Shown here: piece by piece, positions 46,697-56,936 of the stretch
Layout: each line of letters starts with the position of its first letter
Position numbering within the stretch: the stretch's first letter is position 1
Origin: Diploscapter coronatus
Taxonomy: Eukaryota > Nematoda > Chromadorea > Rhabditida > Rhabditidae
Assembly (NCBI GenBank): GCA_964036155.1
Contig: OZ038422.1
Span: forward strand, 54,769,201-54,833,200
Reading direction: 5' to 3'
DNA: 64,000 nucleotides
Made by a program: the position numbers and the translations under genes
Notes under the pieces: generated by a model
Told to the model about the DNA's origin: nothing
Seen by the model: the letters and a program-made list of their open reading frames with translations, nothing else
Databases searched by the model: none

Positions 46697-49600
46697 ATGC
46701 TAATCTTCCTGCTAGCATTTCTGTCCGGCCATGTGTGGCTCCTTGTCACCAGCTCTGTGCCAGTCAATCCAACGAGACCTCAGATACCGGAGAAGAATTA
46801 CTCGCCCCTCCTAGACGTCAGTTTTCTCAAAGAAATATCTCGTCTTTATCAATTCTTTTCAGCAAAACACGAATCCCTCAAATCCAGCAATGTAATTTTT
46901 TCTCATAATTTTTGATGATGTATGACAACTTTTTGAATATGTCGTCGATTAAAGACATAGCAAAATTGATAAAATAGGAATAGAAAGAGTAAGCCAGAGC
47001 CAATGAAATAAATTTGGCATCAAAATGATGAGCATATCGGGCTATACATTTTGGTTCCAGGCATCTCTATCATTCCTTACCCATTTTTCCATTCTTTGAT
47101 CTTCGACATATTCAAAAAGCTAGTTTGATAAAAAAAAAGCCGAGATAAGTTTTCAAATTCATGTTTGAGGTACATGAGAATAATGCCAACCGGGCTTGCC
47201 TACATGCGAGAAATAGGGATGAAGGTAAGCTTCTTTTTCTTCTGAATCAGCTGTTTTAATACATCTTTGAATGGAATCAATCGATTTTCCCTTTCTGTCA
47301 TCTCGTCTCCAGCTTTCTGCAGTTAGTCGTATCACGCACCACTTTTTGCCTCTCCTTCTTCTCTCGATTCTCCTAACTTTCTCTTCATCTTCTCGATTCT
47401 CGATTTCTGACAGTCCAATTAATCAATGCGCGTTTCTCATTTTCCTTGAATCAAACAAGAATATGAACATCAAGGAAATAATAACAATGAAGAGTGAAAA
47501 CACTTATTGTTTTTTTTTTTCAAAAAATTTGGCATGATCTTCTGAATTTCTAGGAAAAAAGATTCCTGCTAATACGCTCAATTTGAATTTCAACCACTTG
47601 CTGTTGTGTTGTAGTATTGACGTAAAGTGATATGCCACAATATCGCATATTGACCATTTTCTTTCGAGCGTTCATTTTTGCCCGACTGGTGAAGTATCAG
47701 TCCGGGTATTATGATTTGGTGTAGAGGTGATGGTCATCTATCATATGCATCCAAGTTCCAAGTTTTAAATTACGTGCTAAGTCTCGCAATAAACTTGTTT
47801 AAAATTCTAAAGACTTATTGGATGGCCCAATATGTTGGCATCGTGACCAAGAAATATCGTGATACTTATTAGGAAACATTGTTACCTTCAGATAGTGTTT
47901 TGGATTTAAATTATTTATTCAAAGTAAGTAAAAATGTCACAATATTCTTGATTCTGATGCTAACGATATCTCTTGCAATTAGTTACCATCATCATTTCAT
48001 CAATTTCTTGCTATTTAGAAAATCAGTATGCTATTTTGCGCGTCAATTAACGAAGATAATATTTAGAAATTGCATGCAATAACTGAAGAACAGGTGAATT
48101 TATGCAAAGTAGTGAAATTAAGGTGGTCAACGATGAAATACTCAAACTACAACTGCCTACCATTCGAGAGCACATCGAAAATGGAGAGGTACGAATAAAA
48201 ATAGTCTATAAATTGATATTTTGAACTGATGGCATAAGTCAAAAGTCCTGTAATTTCATATTGAAATGCTGTATAATTTGAGGTTTCGATCTATAACACC
48301 TTCATCGCGAAATATTGGCCTCCACAGGTAATCTTTTCGAAATACTAATTTGCATAATTATTAATCACTGAAATATTTACCATAAAGGTAGGGTTATTGG
48401 AAATCAAGTTATGTTTGTTTGTACTTTGGTTTGAAGATATTCAGTTAGCCAGAAGAATGAACCAAAATATCAAGCCTTTATCGGAAATTAACAATACAAA
48501 TTCGGACGTTTTTAATTGAGAATTTTTTTTCTAAACTCTGAGAATAATTTTAGATCCCTTATTCTCAAATTTTATTAATTTACTAAAGTGACGAGAGTAA
48601 ATTTTCTAAACTACCAAACATTGCAAATAAGCAGATGTTTATTCGTTACATCAGAAATCGTAATATCACAGAAGAATTCAAAGAAATGTAAGATTAAAAA
48701 TCATAAATTTCAGGAATATTCACTTGATTTAGTGGAACCAAACATGTTCACATGGAGTATGTCAAAAATGCACATCAGGTAGATAATAAAGAATAATTTC
48801 TAAGCATAAAAATTTATTAGAGCTTCCGGTCAATTTGAAGCATCTCTGAACAGTCCTTTATTGCTGCCGACGGTGCCGATAACGGGTCATTTCGAAGCCT
48901 TATTGGGACATGTTGCACTATCTCTATCAGTCAAATTTGAACGGTATCATATTTACCTGACCAAATCTTACAGTTCTAAATTCTTTTAGAAGTCCACTAG
49001 GAGCTCCATTTCTACGATCTCTCGGATGCAGATCCTCAGTTGGCTATGTCGATCTGAACGTCCGAAACACAGGATTGCTGACTGATTTCTTCATTAATTC
49101 ATTCAAATGTAAGTATAAAATAACTCATAAATAGTTTTATAATCTATTTTCAGCATTTCTAATTGGCCATTTCAAGCCGCAAGTCGAGCAGAGAATGTGC
49201 CAGATGATTCAGCGAATTGTGGATGCCGATATGAATAGTCTGCTGGCAACTATTCCACTAAAGGTATGCGAATTACGGTCAAAGTTTACGGATACTTATT
49301 ATTGAATAGAAAATAAGCATGAAAAGCGAAGTATCTGGTCATCACTGCTTTTTATGGTACCTGTCTGTTCCAGCTATTTGAACTAAACCAATACATACCG
49401 TTTCAATTTGGCAGACATGAATGAGTTCATAACAATGGAAAGTCTCCAAAGTTTAAGGATGTCTGGATGTATTATTGTTGATTCAGTATTTAACGAATAA
49501 CATCCGAAAAATATTCTTATGAAAATAGAAACATGCAGGGTTTAAGCCAGATATTTCACGTAAGCTCTCTTTAGACCAAAATGTTTCGCTAGAATTATTG

Positions 49601-52237
49601 CTGCATATATACCTTCTAGTGCCTCAAAATAACTATGGAATAGCATGTTACGTGAACCCGTTCATTTGTAATTTTCTATTCAAGTTAAATGTTTATTAGA
49701 TCGGGAAGATGTAGTTCTTTCTAAATAGTGTTAATAAAAATTCACTTCCAGATCAGAATTAACGAGCAACGATTCGACATTCTTCGCACTACCCCTATTG
49801 TGTTCAAATCAAAGGTAAGCAAATAACACTGTTTTGATGAAGATAATAAATTAATTTAGCCTCGCAGCAAACTCGGTCAGAAGGTATTTAGCAATGTGAC
49901 GATGCTGCTGAATTATGTGAGCGATCTGCGCAACCAAGATCTGCTGCTGGACTATTCATTGCTGACAGATCCATTCATCCAGAGCGGAGCGATGGCTATG
50001 ATGGCCAAGGGAGAAATATCATGGTACAGCTCATTCTTGACTGCTATCTTGCAATATCCATATACAGTTAATGAACTAGGCGAGGTCAAAGTGGCACTCC
50101 ATTCTTCCCTCCCAACATTCGGCTTCCACCTCCACATGGTAGGTAAACAATTTTGGCAATATTCGTATATTACGAAGCTGATCTTCACGTAAAACATGAA
50201 GGTTTTGTTCCCTTTTCATAGTCTAAATTTTTTGTCAAAATCATGTTTTAAATCGACATGAAGGGAATATATCTTGAAAAGGTAATGACAAGTCTTTTCA
50301 TATCGACAGTTTGTAAATGACGGAAAGACTGCATGTGTGCAGTGGCGGAGTGCTTTTTGTTAGATGATGGAGTCTCTTATGTTCTAGAAACACTTCATCG
50401 ATTGACAACATATCATTCCACACTCTGTCTATCCGTCAATTACAAGATTTTTTTTTTGAAATTTCATTGATCTTCACTCATTTTTCGACTTAAATCTATT
50501 TTGGATCAGGAGAAAAGTTGACCTTCAGGAGTGCACATGGCCGAATTCATTGCTTCAGACTATCTGGCTAATTCGTTATTATATCACGCCTACAAACAAT
50601 CTCTGATCGATCTGACAATCGGCCCCGAAAGCAGTGATGCTCTGAAGGTACGTCTATGCACTTCCCTCCTCGTTCTCTATTCGCATCTGTCACTTTAGGA
50701 TATTTTAGTAACGACCTGCACGAGCGGATTTTGTCTTGGAGAATTTCTTGGCAATTTGGGAGAAGCTTATCCGAACAGACAAGTTGAAGTACAGTTCAGA
50801 GCTAAGAAAGTAGGTTCAAAAGCTATCTGTCAAACTTTTACGACGAAATTCTAGGCCCCTATTGTTGTATTTGTGGAAGATCGGGCTCGATTTCGATTGC
50901 ACGGGCACATGGATTTGTTCGTTAGAGCTATAAACGCTACAATGCCTGCAGTGCTTGTAAGATACATGAATATTTATTGCAAATTTAATTATTTATCTAT
51001 TGTTAAACCGAGAAATTCAAAAGGGATAAAAGAAGAAGTACATTGAAAATGTAAGGGTGCAGTGTGTAATCCTAAATTTGGAGTAGGAAACATTATTTCT
51101 TCAAGCATTGGAATATCTTCAAATTAATTCAAAAAATCCTCCTGATTTCCTAATTTGCACCCCAATTTATCGTACTCTTCGACAATATCGCGGTATCACG
51201 ATATTAAAGAATTATAAAATTTTTACAGATGATATCTAGAAAAAAGTTAAATTAGTCTTTTTTGATCAAATTGCGACTATTTTATATCACGCCAACAAGA
51301 TGAATAGAGTTCATCAAATTTATCTTCTTCCAACTTAGGTAGTGAGCTCTGATTCGACGATAACAGCCAACATCGCAATGGCCATCGATGCGAACAAAGT
51401 GAAGGGCAATGCGACAATCGACTCCCTGGACTTCAAACTGAAGGAGACCAAACTGCAGGACGTCGATGCCAATTCTTTTGCTGATTTGGGACTGTTCGGA
51501 GCTGAATTCCTCGAAAAACTACTCACTCAAATATTACAACATGGAATTGTCTTGCCTACAATGCAAGGCATACAACTCAAAAGCCCAAAGTTAGTCATCT
51601 TAACGAATAAAAATACGGGAAAAGTTCGAAATGATTTCTGAAACTTTCAATTTCATAATCTGAATGACTTTATCAGCATCAACAAAATTAATGTGAGAAG
51701 GACATTCTAACTAATTGTAATCTTCCAATTGCAATGCCGCGAAGCTTCCACATTATAATTAATTCAACTCGATAATAGCTCTGAAAACTTCATCTAGAGA
51801 ACCAAACGGCTCCTCAAGTTTCACCAGAAACGGTCAAATGTGGTGCCAAAATATCCTCGAGTGCAACTTAGAAATTAATGAAGTAAAAATGTAAAAATTA
51901 CCCGAGCCCAAAAATGCCAAGAATTGAACCTCAAAATGGACACGTTTTTGAATTACAAAAACCCTGCGAACGCGAAAATTATGAGATGATTTTCGGCACA
52001 AATCGATTTCATGAGATTTATCGTCGATCTAGATTAAGCACTTTTATACCTTTGCAGGAAACGGAGTTTGCGCTCTCTAACTTCATCCAAATAAATCTCA
52101 TTCGAACACATGCAATTTGCAGATTGACATTCCACGAGCGATACCTTCGAGTGACGACTTATTTCAAACTCGATGAGGCCTATGCATCCAATTTGGTTCG
52201 AGCTGCAGTGCGAAGCACATTCAACTCAGTCGGATGA
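46697..52237 (+). CDS. BPI/LBP/CETP-family secreted lipid-binding protein, 591 aa
   Basis: Sixteen exons join in frame: 46697-46816, 46863-46891, 47170-47224, 48123-48188, 48283-48327, 48714-48778, 48821-48943, 48990-49108, 49154-49263, 49752-49814, 49860-50142, 50529-50647, 50699-50809, 50855-50956, 51339-51589, 52123-52237. A signal peptide (MLIFLLAFLSGHVWLLVTSS) is followed by the N-terminal barrel (LAYMREIGMKVVNDEILKLQ) with the conserved disulfide pair at Cys181 and Cys223 (LGCRS and RMCQM). The second barrel holds HMAEFIASDYLANSLLYHAY, LVTTCTSGFCLGEFL and GIVLPTMQGIQLKSPKLTFH. Family members bind lipopolysaccharide or lipids outside cells, and BPI acts in innate immunity. The proline-rich hinge of vertebrate BPI is missing and replaced near residues 345-375. 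Repeat B copy 2 lies in the last intron. A polyadenylation signal is at 52622. Confidence 0.9.
49537..49620. repeat. Fragment similar to the 38450 region
   Basis: AGGGTTTAAGCCAGA at about 49543 is shared with about 38453, and weaker similarity continues for some 70 bp (CTCTTTAGACCAA against CTCTTAAGCCAAG, and a shared TATTG). It is in a BPI intron and probably a dispersed transposon remnant. Confidence 0.4.
51795..52079. repeat. TA-flanked repeat family B, copy 2 (285 bp)
   Basis: Starts TAGAGAACCAAAC and ends GCGCTCTCTA, with TA at both borders. The right 150 bp are almost identical to the copy at 36320-36613. It lies wholly inside the last BPI intron (51590-52122), ending 43 nt before the terminal exon. 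Its own TTTGCAG looks like a decoy acceptor. Confidence 0.7.
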
Positions 52238-52621
52238 GGACAGCATTTTTGAATTGAAGAACCAAGCATTGTCATTGTGTGCTCGAGCAACAAGCATCTC
52301 TTTACATTCTTTATACCTCGTGATGCTATTTCTAAACACTTTTCTAATAGCAACAATGTTGCTTTATCATCACGTGCAAAATTGATATTTACTCGACTGC
52401 ACATTGCATTCTTCGTTTATGTCTTCGCATATCGTTATGAATTTTCAAACGGGTATTACTGTATTCAGTCATAATTTTAGAGAAACGCTAATGTGTTATA
52501 CATTACTCCTCGAAATGAATTCAAAATATGCAAGAAACATGGTTTACAGTAATCTAAAGTATCTTAGATGGAGTCATTTTGAGAAAAAATGAGTATTACC
52601 AAAATGTCCGCATTACGAAAT

Positions 52622-52627
52622 AATAAA
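52622..52627 (+). other. Polyadenylation signal AATAAA
   Basis: Canonical hexamer 385 nt downstream of the BPI stop codon, the first clear one on this strand. Confidence 0.45.
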
Positions 52628-52734
52628 GAATGTCACTATGTTAATGCTTTTCTAGTTTGTCGTTTGTGTCTTTTCGTGGCTATTGACAATTTTTGAAAAT
52701 GTCTAGAGATTGTGTGATGACGGAATCAGACAAG

Positions 52735-52771
52735 CAGGCAGGCAAGCAGGCAGGCAGACAGGTAGGTAGGC
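52735..52771. repeat. (GGCA)n/(GGTA)n tetranucleotide repeat
   Basis: About nine imperfect GGCA units changing to GGTA at the right end. Confidence 0.75.
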
Positions 52772-53059
52772 ATCATCAAATTAGAGTGTGAATTTCGCGT
52801 GACAGCTCAGAAAGACGAAAAAGGGGCGGACCATGTTTGGAAGAAAGTTCAGAGAAGGAATGCTGTGAAGCGGCCAGGCGGCCAAGGACCGTTAACTAAT
52901 TGCTCATTCAATTCCAGATAGTGCAGAGCAGATAGGTGCTTGACTCGTCCCTCCATTCTCTCATTCAACCTATTGACTGGGTCTTTCTGTCTTATCAGTT
53001 CCCCTTTCAGTTCTCAGTCATTGCCTCAGTCTTTCGATTCATTCACATTGCTTTTCGTG

Positions 53060-55562
53060 ATGCCATCAGGACCCAAATGGCTCGACCATCAGCATGCCCA
53101 GATGTACCTGTGGAGACATCGCTCTTCGGCCACGGACAATTCCGAGACCTCCGTGGAGAGTGTATTTTCTAATGATGGGTGAGTTTTTTTTTTTTTTTTT
53201 TTTTCAGTTTTTGGTTTTTTCGATGAAAATATTTTGACGAGCACATTTCGCAACGTTCAAATTCCTTCTCAATGAGCCATCATTGAAATGGATTTCAAGC
53301 TGGTCTTCATGGATTCTCTTGATTTCTCGATTGAATAATAGCTAATCCAACTCTGCAACTGCATTCAGCATTCAGCATTCAGCTTTTGACTGCCTGTTTC
53401 TGTTTCTGCCTGGATCTCAAATAGGTCAGACTTGTTTCCCTCTCTCCTGCATCCAGATCCAGAAGCCCTTAGCCTTTCCCCTTCACCTCTCATTCCCTCT
53501 CCCTTTCATTCCCTCCAATGCCTCTTGTGCATCTAACCTTGCATCTCTACTATTCCGGCTTCGTGCTCGTGCAGTTTTCGTGCTACCTGCTGGAATATTG
53601 CTGTCTCGAGTTCTTCCCCTCCACTCCCATCGTCAAACTCTTCCAATAATTCGACGATCAGCTTATTCCGTTCAATTGTCCCTTTCTTCTATCAATCGAT
53701 TCTCTTCGTTTCAACCGAATTCCTGCATTCCATCGTAAGTTTTTCTATCACTCGGCATTTTCTGGGCCTTTTCTGTTTCTACTGTTTTTTGTCTGCATTC
53801 CATCATTTCCTCTCCCTCTCGTCCATCAATTGTTTTCTCTGCGATCTCCTCTGTTTGCTGGGTGTTTCGTATCGAAAGAATGATCGGAATGCAAAAGGAA
53901 TCTCTGCAGAGAGGGAGAGGGGAAGGGAGGAAGGGGGTGATTCTCTGTGAGAGGGAGAGGAGAGAGACCCAAACAGATCGGCCAGGTTGCGTCTCTCTCT
54001 CTCCATTCTCCCTGTTTCTGTTCGAGTTCCTCACATTTTTTCTTCAATTTTTTTCACATCCAATTAGTTTTATCTATAAATGGTATAACTCACTGAACTT
54101 TCTATTTTTATATCATATTTCTAATCAATTTCTCGATGATCCACTCTCAAGCATTGCTCAACCCCTCTGTATGTCAGCCAGTTTTGCTTCCTGTCTCTAG
54201 GAATTTTATTAGGACTGCTTTTATTGTGACGGAGCGATTGTTGATACCTAACTGAGTTGTACTGATAAGGATAGAGTAGAAGGTAACTGACTAGTGAATG
54301 AGAGAACTGTAGAGAGGAGAGAGCCAGAAGCATTGCGAGAGAGGAATGCATGCCAAGTTGATAGATAAGCCAATTGCTGTGAGTGGAGAGTAATTAAGCG
54401 GATTAAAATGTTGATTGGATAGTGATAGGGCCAAGGCTTCTGAACTGTCGAGTTGTTGGACTGCTACACGAAAATCGTGGAATCTGGTCGAGATAAGGGG
54501 GAAGTCACCCTATGCCAAGTTGAGACAGAGATCTGTTTGCACGTGAATTATTGAAAGTAGTGCGCATTTAGGTCAGGAATATGTCAAATTTTAATTCCAA
54601 AACTCAAGTATCGCAGCGCACTACAGCTATAAGCAATGAAGTTAAGCTTTTATAAAAAAAAAAAAAAAAAAAACGAAGTTCAGTATTTACAAGACGAAGA
54701 TCAATTTCTAAACTGTAAAGTCTATCTTTCTAAATCTGTGAACTCTAATTTGTAAACCTATTTCTCTCGGCATTCCTGATCAAGATAGATTATTTCGAAT
54801 TCGAAAACCAACAAATCTATCTCATTTTAGAGATCCAATGTCGGCCCCTCGACTCTGTGAGTCTCCATTGCGTTTTTCCCCTCTGCCTCTAACTCAACAC
54901 ATCTCCCATCTGACAGTATCTCCTTCCTCCTCATCGACAGTATTCCATCACGTCAGTCCTCTGCATCACGACCAATTGATTCACCTGCATCAATCACCCA
55001 CAATTCAGGTAAAAAGCCAATCAGTTGTGTCTCGAGTAATGTGTTGAGATTTTCTAGATTAGTGAACCCGATGATGTCGAAGCTCGAGAATTGACGAAAG
55101 AGACCAGCAGCAGTATAGATGAAGAGCAGGTATTCAGTTGTTCTTTAGGCGAACTTTTATTGCTGACTATTTAGCCCCTGGATTTATCCTTCACCTCCAG
55201 CTGTTGTACCCCTTCTGGTTCTCGTTCCCGTCCGTCAGTCATCGTGATCGGCCCTTCGACGTCCCCAGAAGTGCCCGACGTCGTGCAGGAGCATTTCAGG
55301 CGGAGCTTATCGGGAAAATGGCCGAAGAAGACCAAATTGGGTGAAGATGCTCGAAATCATCCACTTAGGAGGAGGAGTTCACTGCACACCTCTACGGTTT
55401 GCAATAATAAAGGTGTGCATTTAACGTTTGGGGATAGTTGTTTTATCATTCAATTTTCTAGACCCAGCCCAATCAGTCGAAGAGCATTTTCGCCGCAGTC
55501 TTGCCAAAGGATGTGATTTTGATTTCGTTTACAAGAACAAGCAAAAATATCCAAATCTGTGA
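53060..55562 (+). CDS. VGLL4: VGLL4-type transcription cofactor with two TONDU motifs, 235 aa
   Basis: Five exons join in frame: 53060-53178, 54831-55008, 55058-55129, 55175-55412, 55462-55562. The decisive evidence is two TONDU motifs in the C-terminal half: VVQEHFRRSL (about 159-168) and SVEEHFRRSL (about 207-216). The second is almost identical to the second motif of vertebrate VGLL4. The remaining protein is Ser/Pro/His-rich and looks disordered. By family knowledge VGLL4 (Tgi in Drosophila) binds TEAD transcription factors through both motifs and competes with YAP, so a nuclear repressor of Hippo output is expected. The ATG at 53060 is my choice; an in-frame ATG at 52940 would add a hydrophobic, low-complexity stretch. 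The first intron (53179-54830) is long and pyrimidine-rich. AATAAA lies at 55756. Confidence 0.85.
53179..54830 (+). other. Long first intron of the VGLL4-type gene
   Basis: An intron of 1.65 kb starting with a T run (53184-53204) and containing a CT-rich block (53400-53830) and an A run (about 54655-54674). Short antisense ORFs at 53711-54047 are low-complexity. No exon or transposon was recognised. Confidence 0.5.
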
Positions 55563-56936
55563 TTTAATTTCCATACTGTCGAGTCGAAAAATCTAAAACA
55601 ATTCAACTTTGTGCGTTAATATCGCAATTTTTCGACCCATCCCACAATCAGCTATAATCGTATTCCACATATCCGCCCGATGATGATCAATTTATTGTAT
55701 GTATATGCATATGTAAAGTGATGATATAAATTTAAATTATTCATAAAAATGAATTAATAAAATGATACGTTTAAAGCAACGCGTTAATAATAAAAATTTC
55801 ATAAATCATAATCATATAAAAACGATGAAAGGTGTGCCAATTTGCGCATATATAGAATAGCAATAATTCTCCGAGAGAATAATATGCACGGTTACTAATA
55901 AAACGAAATAGTTTATTTGGCTAAATGGCTGCTACATAAAATTATAGATAAACGGTAAAGGGAACATCGCGTAACAGGCGGAGGAAATTCGCATAAATTG
56001 CTAGATCGCGAAAGCTACCTTAAATATTCATTTTTGTACGAACTTAAAATATTGTTCCCTAATTAATTTCTATAATATGCGATTTAGCGATGCATTGCAG
56101 TGAATATTCAAATAAAAACAAGTAAAAATTAAAAGAGAAAAAAGTTGAATGGGGAATGAAGAACCGAAGACTTCATCAGAATTGGCAAAATGAAGAAGAA
56201 CAGATTCGTGAGCCACTGAGCCATAAATACACAAAAACACGAAAACACATCAAAAAGCCGCATCAATTGTTTGTTGATGATTAAAAAGAACAATGACGAA
56301 TAAATAAAATTGCAAATCGATATTAAAGAAATAATAACCGGACAAAAAGAGAAAAGGCAGATTAGAGAGCGAGGAATCAGGACTGTAGTCCATTTTTGGA
56401 AGGAATACAGACCGATTGCTGCAGATATTCGAATGAATGGGCAGAAGCCACTTACCAGAAAAGTGGATGAACGACAATGAGAAAATAGATGAAGGAAAAT
56501 AGCAATTAGCAGAGCATAAAAGGAAAAAGCAGGATCGTACGGAATTAATTTAAAACCGAAATATGAATTCCATACCGTCCTAATCAAAAGAGCATTGATG
56601 ATGTCGAGATGAACACCCGATGAAAATTCGATTGAGAGTTGGAGAAAAGCTGCTTGAAATTAGAACTGAATATATAAGAGCAAAACTGGAAGGGAAAGCT
56701 AAATTGCAACTAGAGGAAATGGAGCAGAAGGAGAAGCAACTGCAGAAAAGAGGGAGACGAAGGCAGAGAAACTGCAAGTGAGGAGTCAGAGCAACAGTTT
56801 GATAACTTTTGGATAAAATACTCATGTAATGTTGGAAGGCATTACAAAATTGTGGGGGTTTGTAAGATCGAAAGTGAATCAGAGATAAATTCGATACTTA
56901 CGAATATGCTGTTATTGTTGATGGATGGGAGTGGAA
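55563..56936. other. Intergenic between convergent VGLL4-type and G-alpha genes
   Basis: AT-rich, with AATAAA at 55756-55761 for the plus-strand gene. Antisense ORFs around 56129-56587 are Phe/Ser/Leu-rich readings of A-rich DNA and are not accepted as genes. Confidence 0.5.
55756..55761 (+). other. Polyadenylation signal AATAAA
   Basis: Canonical hexamer 194 nt after the stop codon of the VGLL4-type gene. Confidence 0.55.

Larger units (their letters stand above)
52238..53059. other. BPI 3' UTR and upstream region of the VGLL4-type gene
   Basis: Contains AATAAA at 52622-52627 and a run of GGCA/GGTA tetranucleotides at 52735-52771. No other gene was seen. Confidence 0.5.

Noticed and set aside
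50022..50065. Possible 44-nt intron in BPI exon 11 (GTACAG...ATACAG)
   Set aside because: Removing it creates an immediate TAA in frame, while the unspliced reading stays open and continues into the conserved part.
51914..52237. Continuous 107-codon ORF through repeat B into the last BPI exon
   Set aside because: The first two thirds are transposon sequence. Joining 51589 to 52123 gives the conserved BPI C-terminus in correct phase, so only 52123-52237 is taken as exon.
56129..56587. Minus-strand ORF of 152 codons with many Phe/Leu/Ile
   Set aside because: It resembles a multi-pass protein only because A-rich plus-strand DNA reads as TTT/CTT codons. It has no charged loops and lies in the 3' flank of G-alpha-i.
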